Assembly: GCA_014529385.2 (NCBI GenBank)
Contig: CM043952.1
Location: 67,798,870-67,862,869 of the forward strand
Source: Adiantum capillus-veneris
Taxonomy: Eukaryota > Streptophyta > Polypodiopsida > Polypodiales > Pteridaceae
Direction of reading: 5' to 3'
Length of the DNA: 64,000 bases
The notes under the pieces are model-generated. The model did not search any database. It had not been told where the DNA came from and saw nothing but the letters and a program-made list of their open reading frames with translations. Of the stretch, positions 23,665 to 35,882 are shown in pieces. How positions within the stretch are numbered: the first letter of the stretch is position 1; every line of letters starts with the position of its first letter. The translations under genes and the position numbers were made by a program.

Positions 23665-24995
23665 TCAATCCACAAAGGGGAGTAAGCCCAAAGCTTTGAA
23701 GAAAGCTTCAAGCTTCTCATGAGACAATGCCTTTGTGAAAAGATCTACAAGGTTGTCCTGTGTTGGCACATAAGCCAAGCTGATCTCTCCTGTCGAGAGC
23801 CTCTCCCTGACATAGTGGTAATGCACCTCAATGTGCTTTGTGCGAGCATGAAAAATTGGGTTCCTCGCAACTGCCAATGAGCTCTCACTGTCAGTGTAGA
23901 TAGTGTTGGCAGTGTCCTGTCCAACACCCAAATCAGCCATAAGGCGCCTGAGCCATACACACTCAACCGTAGCTGTGAAGAATGCCCTGTACTTAGCCTC
24001 ACAACTCGAAGTGGCCACAGTAGTTTGCTTCTTGCTCAACCATGATATACATGAACTGCCAAGCATGAAACAAAAACCACTTGTGGACACTCGCGTGTCA
24101 AAACAACCAACCCAATCTGAGTCCGAAAAAGCATGTAAGTCTGGCGGCAATGATCCCTCCTTGGGATAAAACAAGCCAAGATGTAAAGTGCCACTAAGGT
24201 AGCGGAAAATCCTCTTGACAACCTGCCAATGCTTAGACCCTGGCCTATGCATAAGTCTGCTGACCTGTGAGACTACAAACTGAATATCTGGCCTCGTGTT
24301 GCATACATAAATGAGGCAGCCAATAGCAGTTTGGTAAAGAGTGACATCATCATGATCACCAGCATCATGTAGACTCAACTTCAAACCTATTTCCATGGGA
24401 GTGGCAATAGGTTTGCAATCCTCAAGTCCAAACTTACATAGCAATGTCTCTATGTAACTTTTCTGACACAAGGCAATACCACCATCACACTGCTTAAACT
24501 GTATACCCAAATAATGATGCAACAGCCCCAAATCTTTCATCTTGAAAGTAGCATTCAAATCAGACTTAAATTCAGCAATATGTCTCTCATTTGGTCCAGT
24601 GATCAGCAAATCATCAACATAAAGAACCACGATGAGAAATACATCACCCTCACGCTTTACATACAATGTGCTTTCTGTTGGACTGTTACGAAAGCCTTGT
24701 TTGACCAAATGAGTGTCAGCTTTCTCATACCAAGCACGAGGAGATTGCTTCAACCCATACAAAGCCTTGTTACATTTGCACACTTTGTCCTCTTGTCCTT
24801 TTATGACAAAACCGCAAGGCTGCGTTACATAAACTTCCTCAAATATGTCACCATTCAAGAAAGCAATAACAATGTCTTATTGATGTACATCCCAACCAAA
24901 ATGAGCTGCCAATGCACATAGAAAACGCACAGTAGTCATACGACAAGTGGGAGCAAAAGTCTCTTCATAATCTATGCCTTCATTGCTTGGAACTG
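23665..24995 (-). pseudogene. Element IV copia RT (partial) and RNase H
   Basis: The minus strand reads from about 24995 (EGIDYEETFAPTCRM, FLCALAAHFGWDVHQ), has one stop at about 24876-24880, and is then open for 398 codons to TGA 23665. It contains FLNGDIFEEVYV, KALYGLKQSPRAWYE, the catalytic YVDDLLITG, the connection (RPDIQFVVSQVSRLM) and RNase H (AFSDSDWVGCFDTRVSTSG, IYTDSESSLAVARN, HIEVHYHYVRE). The C-terminal two-thirds are uninterrupted, but gag, protease, integrase and the N-terminal half of RT are absent, so it is a truncated remnant. Copia affiliation is firm; the lineage is not assigned. Confidence 0.9.
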
Positions 24996-25049
24996 TCTGG
25001 AGGACTGAGGGAGGTGAGTAGGGTCGAGTCTTGGTATGGACCTCTCAAG

Positions 25050-25061
25050 TGGTATCAGAGC
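25050..25061 (+). promoter_or_regulatory. Primer-binding site of element I
   Basis: TGGTATCAGAGC (initiator tRNA-Met type), two bases after an LTR-like end CTCTCA. It is not attached to any other LTR in the window, which is why it is given to element I. Confidence 0.7.
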
Positions 25062-27079
25062 CTAATTTTGAATCTTAAACCTTGGAATTTAGAACTTTGG
25101 ATTTAAGATTAATGCATGAGAGAAAAAAAACTCAGTCTAGCACCCAAATTTTGATTATATTACAAAATAAAGTCTTGATGTTCCAATAAATTATTCAAGA
25201 TGGCTTGGGATTTGCCAGAAGAAATTTAGTGGATTATGTACAAGAGGATGGTAACTGCGACGCTAGAGCGAAGACTCGCTATGCTGGAACATTTTTGGAA
25301 GCCCATACATGAGAGATTTATGAAGGTTGAAATTTATCAGGATTGGAAGATTACATGGAATGGCAAGGATGGCATTTTTGTTTACATCAATACAATGAAA
25401 AATTGAGTACTTCCATTGAATTGAAGAAGTCTTGTTGAGCGCAAGAGTTGCGGATTTTCCAAGTTCTCTATTGTTAGGACTTCATGAGAATTCACGATTA
25501 ATGTAAATCGTACCAAGATAATGTTGAGACATAAGGATTTTTTTTTATCAAGTGAATAATTGGATTGACAAATTTCAAGTCATAAGAAAGAATCTTAAGA
25601 GTGCAAGTGATGAACAAGTTTTTTTTTTAAAGTCCGACCAAAAGAAATCCCTTAAAGATGGGAAAGTGCAAGAGATAAGCTCACAAATTTTGCGGATCAT
25701 TCAAAGACTAGAGAAGAATAAGAAAGCAAACTTATGAGTTAGCCAAGAACTTTAAAGTGGGAATCTTTACTCAAGACTATTGTAGACGAAAGACCATTTG
25801 CAGAAATTAAAAGTACACAGTAAAGAGAAGTCATTAAAAAATTCATTGGCAATTGAAGAAGAGAGACTGACATTTGAAGAAAAGGAAATACTGACAATAC
25901 TCAATTTTTTCAAAAAGGGTTATTTCTTCAATTAAAGCCAAAAGGGATTACAAGGGAGGCAGGAAGTAATTACGGAGAGGCAATAACGTTTACAACTCAT
26001 GAAGATCCTCTAATATATGGTCACATAACCAAGTATCGCAAGCGCCACACATGTTAGGATGCTCATCCTCTGGAATGGTTCTACGAGAAACAACTTGAGC
26101 AATTTCTTGGGTATGAGCTGAGAAAAGAAAAGGACCTCTAAGAGGAAGACTCCAGATGGTATCGAGGCAAATCTTGGAATGGGAAATAAACTGCACAAGC
26201 AAGAATACCCTTGCAAAGAACCCAGGATCTCGTGTCCTTTTGACGCAGTAGTATCGAGGGCCAAGTCCTAGAGACTCTGTAACCATAGCAAGTCGAGTAT
26301 TGTTGCGGAAATGGTCTCTACCCCAAAGAGTCACTCTTGTGAGATGTCGCCATGTCTTCCATATCGTCTGGCCGACACAAGAATTTGGCTGAGGAAAGAG
26401 GAGATCTTTATATCACTCTAAAACCTATCTTTTAACTGCCTCATCTGCACTCTGAAAGTTGGAGATGTATACAGGAAGAACCAATACTTCTTGCCAAGAC
26501 GCCATCAGATAAGAAAATGACTAAGTTACAAGAGAGTGAAGATCGCAAAAATAAGAGGATAACAAGTGCTGATAAAGAGGGATTACCAGTAGCTTATAAA
26601 GAGGAAGTAGCGTATTGAAGAAGCCACAAACGTGATGACTTATTCAAGAAGATAGTTTATTAAGAAAGATTTCCCATGACTCCAATATCATATTAGTAGA
26701 TTTTTGGAGATGAAGAAGTGTAAGAGAGAAGTCAATTTGAAAGCGTTAACAAGAAGTTAAGTTGCAAGATGTATCCAAGAAGCTTCGTCAATTGCGTATT
26801 TTATTCGAGTTAAGGAGAGCTTTTTCTTTTTTTGGAAAGAGATGCTTCTTTCAATAGACTCAAAGACCTCTTGACCAGCAATCACCCTGACTAATTCACT
26901 CCTTAGCTCTTCTTTACCCGAGGAAGTTCAACAAGAAATTCATGTGGACCCCTATTTTAGACCTCTTCTGCAAGTGATTCAAGCTCAGAACCCGAGGGAA
27001 CACTTAACTAACTATACCTTAGCTGATGGTTTTCTTTACTACCTAGAAAGCTTCAGCCCCTAGATATTCCTCAGATGAA
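25062..27079 (+). pseudogene. Element I decayed gag/pol region
   Basis: About 2 kb with many stops on all frames. No gag, protease or RT motif is certain. Bases 25990-26340 hold an open minus-strand frame of 114 codons with a Cys-containing end (MCGACDTWLCDHI) that I cannot assign. At 26870-27060 the plus strand reads LPEEVQQEIHVDPYFRPLLQ and NYTLADGFLYY, typical of the linker between gypsy RNase H and integrase. RT and RNase H, which should precede this, are not visible, so a large internal deletion is likely. Confidence 0.5.
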
Positions 27080-27884
27080 GTGGGAATGTCTATCGACTTT
27101 GTTAGAAGTCTTCCAAAGACAACTGGAAACTATGATTCTATTTTTGTCTTAGTAGATAAGCTCTCTAAGATGGCTCAGCTAATTACAGTCAAGCAGATAG
27201 CCACCGCCATCGACATAGCCCAAGTATTTGCCAAAGAGGTAATAAGATTACATGGAATCCCTGCAAGAATCATCAGTGATCGGGATGCCAAATTTACTTC
27301 TAAGTTTTGGCAAACCATGTTTCGATCTCTAGGTACCCAACTGAATCTTAGCTCAGCATATCATCCGGAGACTGATGGTCAAACTGAGCGAGTGAATCAA
27401 GTCATTGAAGATATGCTTCGAGCATACTACAACCAAAAGCCCCACCAATGGATCAAGTTTCTTCCCCTAGTTGAGTTTGCTTATAACTCTTCTCACCATT
27501 GCAACCTCGGAATGTCACCCTTTAAAGCCTTGTACGGTCAGGAATGTTTAGCCCTCTTCGATTAGCCAACCAGCTCTTCATGTTTCTGCCACCACTAAGT
27601 CTACCCTGAAAGAGATGGATCATGAACTTCTACTCATTAGAGACAACCTGAAGAGAGCTAGTGATAGGCAGAAGAGCTATGTTGATCTTCACTGCTCCGC
27701 TAGAAGCTTTAGGGAAGGCAAACAAGTTTTCCTCAGAGTCAAACCCAAAAGCATCTCCTTAAAGCTAAGAAAATTCCGTAAGCTTGCATTCAGATATTGT
27801 GGACCTTTTGGAATCAAATCAATTTTTCCTATTGTCCAAACCCTTGATCATATTTTTTTGGAACAACTTATAATTATTCTTTAA
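27080..27884 (+). pseudogene. Element I gypsy integrase, truncated and frameshifted
   Basis: The frame 27080-27565 begins abruptly at the integrase core (SIDFVRSLPKTTGNYDSIFV) without the HHCC zinc domain. It keeps all three catalytic acidic residues: D in SIDF, D in ISDRDAKF, and E in DGQTERVNQ. After GQECLALFD there is a frame change; 27615-27884 reads the C-terminal part (RDNLKRASDRQKSYVD, KFRKLAFRYCGPF) before degenerating. No chromodomain was seen downstream. It would join cDNA to host DNA in an intact element, but here it is a deletion remnant. Confidence 0.8.
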
Positions 27885-28595
27885 GATATTGATGGCACTT
27901 TTGATGTAATTTTTTAATGGAATTCAAGCATCTCTAGTCGTCAATTCTTTTGAGATTCAAATCGTCTATGGTGTTTTACAAGTCTAAATTGTTATGATAC
28001 ACGAAATATCTAATTACCAAGTAAAAGACGAGGCAATAAGCTATAGACATAAGAGAAATAAGGATGGAGGAAATAAATTGGATACACAAGGGAGGAGATA
28101 TTTCAAGATTTAATTGAAAGATCAATATGGAATTCTTTAACTTTCAAGAACATGGTATAAGTTGGATGATATCAATAGAGAAACGAGTCAACCCTCAAAA
28201 CGAAAAAAGTTAAAGTCTAGGTAAGAATGGTAAGATTTTTACAAAGCATATTGAGGCTAGACAGAGAGTGAAGTGAAGGAATGATCTTTAGACCTCACAA
28301 GAGAAACACAATCCGGTCACACCAAAGGAAAAATACCTAGTTGAGTAAGATCACATTCAATAATTAAAGTAATCCCGAGTCATTAAGACTTCTTTATGAT
28401 TAAGACTTTTGAGTCAACGCTAAAAATGAAAGAGAAGTGTATTATTCAAGGTCCATACCAGCTTCACTGTCCTTTAATCTAAATACCCTAAAGTTACTGA
28501 CCATCTTCAATCATAAGTTTACCAAAGATTGATTTTGTCTACTCTCTAAAGCATGTCCCGAGCTGAGGAAAACTCTTTCTTTTTGTTGGGGAGTT
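27885..28595 (+). other. Element I 3' untranslated region and polypurine tract
   Basis: About 0.7 kb without open frames. TTGGGGAGTT (about 28584-28595) directly precedes the LTR and is a plausible polypurine tract; AAACTC and GAGTTT form a short inverted repeat around it. Confidence 0.5.
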
Positions 28596-28874
28596 TGTAA
28601 GGTCCCTCCCTAAACCCTAGAGCCATTCAGAACTTTTTTAGCCTAGAAAATAATTTATAAAAAAACAAGACCGACAAAGAAGTCATACGGACAACGAGAC
28701 TTTACTCTGGAATGAAAAGACAAGGATATTTTGGATAAGAAATTACGTTGGTGCAACCAAACTTGGTCGAAGCTAGGAGATGGCCTATGCCAGGCAAAGG
28801 GTGCAGTCAAGTGCAGTGCAGAAGGATAGGGTAGGTACCAAGGCCCTAGCCATCCAAAGGATAGCAAGAATGTA

Positions 28875-28879
28875 TGCTT
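28875..28879. other. Target-site duplication of element VI (TGCTT)
   Basis: TGCTT at 28875-28879 is repeated at 34431-34435. The uninterrupted target is in the 3' LTR of element V near 42133-42142. Confidence 0.9.
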
Positions 28880-29071
28880 TGTTGGGGTATAAAGCCCAAT
28901 GTGGTCGCCCAGGTAAGTGGGCGGGCCGCCAGGTATGTACACATATTCTTTTGTAAAAACCTAATAAGAACTCACTATGCTCTACACATTACAGTAGAGA
29001 GAGTTCACCATATCGTCGTGCTCTTCTTCTCGCACTCTCTCTCGCGTCGCACTTCCGCTCGTACTCCTTCA
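28880..29071 (+). repeat. 5' LTR of element VI
   Basis: 192 bp, TGTTGGGGTATAAAG...CTCCTTCA. GTATAAAG near the start could act as TATA box. A CT-rich stretch lies near the 3' end. Confidence 0.95.
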
Positions 29072-29073
29072 AC

Positions 29074-29085
29074 TGGTATCAGAGC
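29074..29085 (+). promoter_or_regulatory. Primer-binding site of element VI
   Basis: TGGTATCAGAGC two bases after the LTR. The following 1.1 kb (29086-30169) is untranslated leader with no frame I would call a gene. Confidence 0.92.
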
Positions 29086-30169
29086 TCAGATCGAGGCTCG
29101 GGGCAGCACTGCAGGAGGCTAGAGTCACCAGCTGAGATTGGAGTGAAATTCGACAGACAAAGACACGGCCCCAAATCCTGTGGGCAAGCCCAAAGGGCTT
29201 GGTGTTCTCAGAATTTCATTCTGAGGTCATCTCGGCCACCGTTCGGCTTCGACAAAGGTCTGCGTAGGCCATTTTCGGCTACGTGGTCTCGGCGGGTGCA
29301 GATCCGACTCTGCAAATTTGGGATTTTCGGCCTACGACTATAGGTGCTGATGATATCGACACTCCCAGAGTGTTGATTTGTGGCTGTCTACACATCGAAG
29401 GACGGCTCACAATTCTTGGAGGCGTGTCACATACGACACGGGCGCATCTACACACAGACTGTAGGCGGCATCCACTAGTTCATCAGGTAGCTTGTGTTTG
29501 CTGCTTGATATTCCAGATTTCATCCTGGCATTGCAGGTACTTCCACATGGGATGTATTGTCAGAGATGATGTATGTTTGTTGAGGGTTTGCTGGCTGTGA
29601 GTCACACAGCAAACAACCGCCGCAGCGGTTACAGCATATAGTGGGAAATTTGTGGATGTATGACTTTGTGGGAAGTCTATGTACTGTCAGATTTACTGCA
29701 GCCTTTGTTGAGGGTTGAGTGAGATTTTATTGAGCTGGGGGATTCTCGAATGTTGAGATCCTTTCGGTGATACAGGTCTTGGAGCGATCCCTCGAGCACC
29801 CTTAGATAGACAGCTAGGATGTATTAACTGTGAGTTAGACAGTTGGGATTGCATCTTTGCTTTACTGCCGTTGAGGCATTGTCACAGTATATGCTTACAG
29901 GACAGTGACAGGACAGTGAGAGACAGTACAGGTGCAGGACAGGTTTACCCGTAGCTTACAGTGTTAGAGAGACAGTGTTTTTTGAGCTGTTTTTTGGTCT
30001 GTTTTTGAGTACACCAGAGCCATTTTACAAAGGAGACTCTGCCGAAATTTATGCAGAATCTGAAGCTTTCTTGGTTCATTTGACAGGTTGATATTGGTTC
30101 AGAGGTCAGTTTACAGGGGAAACTCTGCCGAATTTTTCCCAGGAAAGTAAACTACTGTGAAACGTAGCT

Positions 30170-33100
30170 ATGGCTGGATCACAGGACACTGCTCTTTACA
30201 ATATCAAGAAGATGGATGGAACCAATTTCCCATTGTGGAAGAAGCAGATTTGACACGTGTTGGTAAAAAAGAAGCAGATAAAACCTATAAAGCTCAAGGG
30301 GATAAAACCAAAAGATATGGACGAAGATGAATGGAGCGAAATGGATGAATTGGCACTTTCTACCATTATGCTGACTTTGGCAGAAAGCGTTTACTTCAAT
30401 GTAGCAGACGAGATGTCGGCTTATCAAGCATGGTTAAAGCTGAGTGATCTTTATGAGAAGCAGAGTGCAGCTTCACAGGTATACTGGCTTATGAAGCTTG
30501 TTGACTTGAAGATGAAAGAAGGGACACCTATGTCCAATCATCTGAATGAATTCAACACAATCTATAGTCAGTTGTCAGCTCAAGGTGTCAAGTTTGATGA
30601 ACCTGTTAGAGCTATGTTCCTGTTGATCACATTGCCAGAAAGTTGCGACACTTTTCGCACAGCTTTGAGTAATTCTGCACCTCCATATGGTTTGAACATA
30701 GCAGGTGTAGAAGGAAGTCTACTTACTGAAGAAAACAATAGAAAGACAATGGACAAAGGCAAAGGAACAGCCTTAGTTGTCAGGGGAAGGACCAAAGAAA
30801 AGTACAAAGGTGGAAAGAGGAATCAGTCTCGTAGCAAGTCCCGTAGTGCTAAAGGCAAGAGTGACATAGAATGCTACCATTGTGGGAAGAAGGGTCACAT
30901 GAAAAGAGACTGCAGAGAATGGAAAGCAGCAAAAGGCAAAGAGAAAGCTGAAGACCATGGTGAGAAGAACAAGTCCTCACTGAAGATTCAAGAAATAAAT
31001 GTGACAAACACCGTTGTAGAGGATGATAGTCTAGTGTCAGGAGACATCTACTTCTTGAAGAATACAATGGACTCAGCTCTTCTTACAACATCTGATGGAA
31101 ATGCACTGAGTGACTGGATTATAGACTCAGGGGAATCACTTCATGTGTCTCCAAACAAGGAGTGGTTTACCTCTTATGTAACCACTAAAGATCATGTTCG
31201 GCTAGGAAATGGGCAGACATGTGACATCTTAGGTGTTGGAGATGTTCAATTAAAGTTTCAGAATGGCTCTTCTTTCACGCTGAAGAATGTGAGACATGTT
31301 CTCGCAATTACAAAGAGCTTGATCAGCACAGGTTTACTTGATGATGCTGGCTACGTCACCACTTTTGGACAAAACATGTGGAAGATATCCAAGGGTTCTA
31401 TGACAGTAGTACATGGAGTAAAGTCTGGAGGACTTTACATGATTTATGTATCAAATGTCTCTAAAAATGTAATCAATGTAACCGAGCAGCCGAACGTTTC
31501 TTTGTGGCATAGCCGGTTAGGACATATGTCCAAGAAGAGAATGGAAATCTTGTCTCGTTCTGGTTATTTGCCTGGCTTTTCATTTAATGATTTTGAATTC
31601 TGTGAACATTGTCTGTATGGTAAGAAAACACAGCAGCCACATAAGCATAGAAGCAGTAGAAGAGATACACAGTTGACACTTGTTCATAGTGATTTGTGTG
31701 GACATATGCCTAACCTATCTCTAGGGGGAGCTTCTTACTTTATGACATTTATAGATGATTACTCGAGAAAAGTATGGGTTTACTTTCTCAAGCACAAGGA
31801 TGAAGCGTTTAGTGTTTTCAAAACGTTTGTGACACTTGTGGAGAATCAGAGTGGCAAGAAGCTTAAATGCTTACGCACTGACAATGGTGGAGAGTATGTT
31901 TCAAAGGCCTTTCAGGACTGTTGTGAGTCAAAAGGTATAAAACGTGAACTTACTGCTCCTTACAATCCTCCTCAAAATGGTGTTGCTGAGAGGATGAATA
32001 GGACCATACGAGAGAAGGTCAGAAGTATGTTGTCTAATGCACAGCTGCCAAATGGGTTTTGGGCTGAAGCTGTATCAATAGCTGTTCATCTTATAAATAG
32101 ATCTCCTAGCAAGGTTTTGCAGAAGGATTCAGTGCCAGAGATGGTATGGTCAGGCAAAATTCCCTCATACAAGCACCTCAGAGTCTGTTGCTGTGAGGCA
32201 TATGCTCACGTTCCAAAGGAATTTAGGAACAAACTTGAGCCAAAGAGTAGAAAGTGCATCTTTCTAGGCTATGGTAATTCTGGTGAGATGGGGTACAGAC
32301 TTTGGGATCCCGAATCCAGAAAGGTTGTCCGCAGCAATGATGTTCACTTTAATGAATCCAAATATCATTCTAAACTAGAGAGGGTTGAGGAGATTAGAAG
32401 AGTTGTCTTCCAAGAAGATGGACCTGCACGTGCAAGACAAAATGTCAGGGCTCAAGAGGAGCAAGGACAGGATAGAGTGGAACCACAGGTTGTGGCTGAG
32501 CCTGAGCCACCTATTGTGCGTAGATCTGGACGTGTCACGCGACCTCCTGATAGGTTTGTTCCATCTATGAACTATGTCATGTTGACTGATTGCAATGAGC
32601 CTTCATGTTACAAGGAAGCAATGCAAATGAAGGACTGCGGGAATTGGCAATTGTCCATGCAGTCAGAGATGACAGCTCTGCATAAAAACAAGACATGGAA
32701 GCTAGTTAAATTACCATAGGGCAAAAAGGATCTACCTTGTAAATGGGTTTACAGGTATAAGATCACCGCTCATGATAGTCAGCCAAAGTACAAAGCAAGG
32801 CTTGTTGCCAAGGGCTTTAAGCAAGAACAAGGCATTGACTTTGATGAAGTCTTCTCTCCGGTGGTCAAGATGACTACATTGAGATGCTTTCTTGCATTGG
32901 TTGCCATATTAGATTTGGTGTTGCACCAAATGGATGCCAAGACAGCGTTCTTGCATGGTGATTTAGATGTGGAAATTTACATGCAGCAGCCAGAAGGGTT
33001 TGTTGAGAAAGGCAAGGAAGATTGGGTATGCCAGTTGTTAAAGAGTCTTTATGGCTTAAAACAATCACCGAGGGCATGGTACCATGAATTCCACAAGTTT

Positions 33101-34149
33101 ATGCTTTCTCAAGGCTACAAACGTAGTGAGTTCGATCACTGTCTATATACAAAGAAGGCTAAGGATGGTAGTTGGCTGATCCTTATTTTGTATGTGGATG
33201 ACATGTTGATTGCTGGCAAGCACTTGGAAGAAATTTCAGCTTTGAAGTCAAAGATGGCAAAATCGTTTGACATGAAAGACATGGGTGAGGCAAGTCATAT
33301 ACTTGGTATGCGCATTGAGAGAGACAGATCAAAGAAGTTGATTTGGTTATCTCAAACAGAGTATATTGACAAGGTTTTGCAACGTTTCAATATGGAGAAG
33401 GGAAAGGCATTGAGTGTTCCATTGCCACCATATGTGAAACTTAGCAAACAACATTGTCCTGTGTCTAAGGAAGAACAGGCTGAAATGGATAAGATTCCAT
33501 ATGCGTCTGCAGTGGGTAGTTTGATGTATGCAATGATTGCTACTCACCCAGACATTGCATTTGCAGTGGGAGTAGTAAGTCGATACATGTCAAACCCAGG
33601 CAAGAAACATTGGGAGGCAGTGAAAGGAATATTGAGATACCTGAAAGCTACAAAGAGTATGCGTATATGCTATGGGAGTCAGGAGCTAAGTGTAAAGGGT
33701 ATACAGACTCAGATTATGCAGGTGACTTAGACAACCGAAGGTCTACGTCAGGGTATGTCTTTACATTGGCTGGTGGAGCAGTATCATGGCGTTCTAGATT
33801 ACAAGATTGTGTTACTCAGTCTACTACAGAGGCTGAATATGTTGCAGCATCAGAGGCATGCAAAGAATCAATTTGGCTTAATCGACTAGTAACAGATTTG
33901 GGAATCAAAGAAGAGATGCCTGTGTTATATTGTGATAGTCAAAGTGCTATACAATTGGCTCGCAATCCAGTTTATCACTCAAAGACAAAGCATGTGGATG
34001 TGAAGTATCATTTCATTAGGGAAATGCTCGAGGATAAGAAACTTCAGCTTGTCAAAGTTCACACCACAGAAAATCCTGCTGATCTACTTACAAAAGGAAT
34101 TCCCTCAGAGAGCTTTGCGCATTTTCGCAAGAAGTTAGGTGTAGGGTAG
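30170..34149 (+). pseudogene. Element VI gag-pol polyprotein, two stops and one frameshift
   Basis: ATG at 30170 opens a frame broken by TGA 30251-30253 and TAG 32717-32719; a frameshift near 33690 leads into RNase H, ending TAG 34147. Domains in order: copia gag (YNIKKMDGTNFPLWK, LNEFNTIYSQL); zinc knuckle CYHCGKKGHMKRDC (near 30871); protease WIIDSGESLHVSP (DSG kept); GAG-pre-integrase with LWHSRLGHM and CEHCLYGK; integrase with D in VHSDLCG, D in RTDNGGEY and E in NGVAERMNRT; RT with DAKTAFLHGD and YVDDMLIAG; RNase H with GYTDSDYAGD and LYCDSQSAI. The TGA could come from CGA and the TAG from CAG by C-to-T change. Catalytic residues are otherwise intact. Confidence 0.92.
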
Positions 34150-34202
34150 TACATCACTTCTCTACATCTCTTGTATATTAGCTTGTATAGTAGCTTCTCT
34201 CA

Positions 34203-34238
34203 CACTTAAAGTACCACATTGGACTTTAAGTGGGAGGT
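34203..34238 (+). promoter_or_regulatory. Hairpin and polypurine tract of element VI
   Basis: CACTTAAAGT and ACTTTAAGTG form a perfect 10-bp stem with a 10-base loop (34203-34232). The polypurine tract TGGGAGGT overlaps its end and abuts the LTR. Confidence 0.75.
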
Positions 34239-34430
34239 TGTTGGGGTATAAAGCCCAATGTGGTCGCCCAGGTAAGTGGGCGGGCCGCCAGGTATGTACA
34301 CATATTCTTTTGTAAAAAACTAATAAGAACTCACTATGCTCTACACATTACAGTAGAGAGAGTTCACCATATCGTTGTGCTCTTCTTCTCGCACTCTCTC
34401 TCGCGTCGCACGTCCGCTCGTACTCGTTCA
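34239..34430 (+). repeat. 3' LTR of element VI
   Basis: 192 bp with four substitutions relative to 28880-29071. Confidence 0.95.
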
Positions 34431-35525
34431 TGCTTGAAGCGATTTTTTAGGCCATAAGTGCTGCGGGATGGTCTAGATGGGGTGGCATGTGAAGTTGTCA
34501 AAAAATGCCAAAACAGTGTCCTGAAATGTAGTGCTCAGTGTGCTCTAGAAGCCGGTCCACACGGCTCGTCAAAGGGAGCCTCGGTGCTCAAGATATTGCA
34601 GTTTAAAGGAAAAGTATGTTGCAGATCCCCGACGGACATAGCAGTTGGGGACAGGTGGCCCGGGCTGATGTCAGTACATACATGTGTAGAGCTCGAGTTA
34701 TGGAGCATGCCTATCTTCTCGGATTGTGAAACGGAGCTCTAGATAGCAAGTTATGGTCATTAGAAGATTTTCCGGGGGCCGAGTCTGAGCCCACCTGACC
34801 GTGTTGGAGGGGGTGCCATCTAGCGTCTTTTGGGCCTCGCCAAAGTTCTCGATGGTAGTGTGCACCATGTGGAGTTGGCACGAGTCAACGGCACGTCAAT
34901 CGGATGCTTGGTCGGCCGGATACAGCAAGGTAAAGTCGGGAGCCGTGGACAGTGAAAGGTTGCAAATGATTTTTTCTGTTTTTTGTTGCCTCGAATCATG
35001 GGCCTAGAAAAAGTCAAGAAGCGGTGAGGATTATGTTGAAGCAAGTCGGCCATGCAAAATTTCATCCGGGCTTTGCGGCTTGGTAGTAGGACATTGGAGC
35101 AGTGGAGGAGAACTTGGAGAAGAAGGCCAAAAAAAAAGTTTTTTTAATTGGAATGGGGAAGTGGGAGGTTTTTGGAAGGAGTTTGGAGATCCCCAAAGGC
35201 CATCACCTCACGGGCTGCCACGTGTTAGTGAGATTTGACCCACATGCATCGTAAGTCACCCAAAGGCAGGAGTACATATACTGGGGCGTGGCCCTATTGA
35301 AGGTATGCAAGAGGGAGAGAGAGGGTAGCTCCCTCCTCGTGACCTATGGTGGCGAGCGCCTCCGGCGCTGCACAGGCAGAGATGTGGCCGTTTTGCGACG
35401 GCCGGTGAGGCGGGGCGGTGCAGTGGCACGCCCGCGTGGCGGTGTGACCCAGTGATACGTGGCGCGCCCGACATAGGGCAATTCCCATGATCCCGCGGCC
35501 CCAAAATTTTTAGGAAGGGAAGGGA

Positions 35526-35549
35526 GGCAATAGCGACATCGCTATTGCC
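35526..35549. repeat. Perfect hairpin in LTR of element V
   Basis: GGCAATAGCGA and TCGCTATTGCC flank CA. A weaker copy (GGGGGCAATAGTGACATC...ATGCCCCC) follows at 35974-36010. Both recur in the 3' LTR at 43232-43255 and 43779-43809. Confidence 0.85.
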
Positions 35550-35593
35550 CTCCCCCCCATGTAAGAGGAAGTCCCACAGTAGAGTAAGCGAGC

Positions 35594-35679
<86 letters not shown>
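35594..35679. repeat. (GA)n array 1 in 5' LTR of element V
   Basis: About 85 bp of GA repeats. It produces long artificial open frames on both strands. The equivalent in the 3' LTR is 43314-43408. Confidence 0.95.
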
Positions 35680-35683
<4 letters not shown>

Positions 35684-35817
35684 GAGGGCGGCAGAGGCCA
35701 TCCGAGCAAAGCAAAGTGGGCAAAGCCAAGCAAGGCCAAATGGGCCCAATACAAGGGATGTCCGGGCAAAGGCAAGATCAAATAAACCAAAGAGAAAAAA
35801 GGGGGCAAGAGGAGTCG

Positions 35818-35820
<3 letters not shown>

Positions 35821-35879
<59 letters not shown>
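35821..35879. repeat. (GA)n array 2 in 5' LTR of element V
   Basis: About 59 bp. The equivalent in the 3' LTR (43550-43684) is about 135 bp, so this array changed length after insertion. Confidence 0.95.

Positions 35880-35882
<3 letters not shown>

Larger units (their letters stand above)
14483..24995 (-). mobile_element. Element IV: 5'-truncated Ty1/copia remnant, split by III
   Basis: Minus-strand copia pol (RT C-terminal part and RNase H) ends at 23665. It is followed by a polypurine tract (CACGGGGGAT, about 23590-23602) and an LTR of about 225 bp starting TGTTACCATA at 23589 and ending TTCCAACA at 14483. Element III sits inside this LTR. Everything upstream of the middle of RT is missing: homology stops at about 24995, where the sequence returns to the end of the element I LTR. 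The 5' LTR, gag, protease and integrase are therefore lost, probably by deletion after insertion. Confidence 0.7.
197..25047 (+). repeat. 5' LTR of element I (discontinuous)
   Basis: The LTR consists of 197-1916, 13040-14482 and about 24996-25047, roughly 3.2 kb once the nested elements are removed. It starts TGTAAGG and ends CTCTCA, two bases before the primer-binding site. The first 1.8 kb is matched by the 3' copy. The 13.1-14.5 kb part has no partner in the window, so its assignment to the LTR rests on position alone. Confidence 0.55.
28880..34430 (+). mobile_element. Element VI: young Ty1/copia retrotransposon, 5.55 kb
   Basis: Two 192-bp LTRs differ at four positions. TGCTT target duplications, an initiator-Met primer-binding site, a near-complete gag-pol and a hairpin plus polypurine tract are all present. 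It sits in the 5' LTR of element V. Short LTRs and a single gag-pol frame resemble the Tork/Tnt1 group, but that placement is by eye. It is the least decayed retroelement in the window. Confidence 0.95.

Noticed and set aside
25990-26334. 114-codon minus-strand frame with Cys residues in the interior of element I
   Set aside because: It resembles no family I can name and lacks a clear zinc-binding pattern, so it is kept only as a note within the decayed region.
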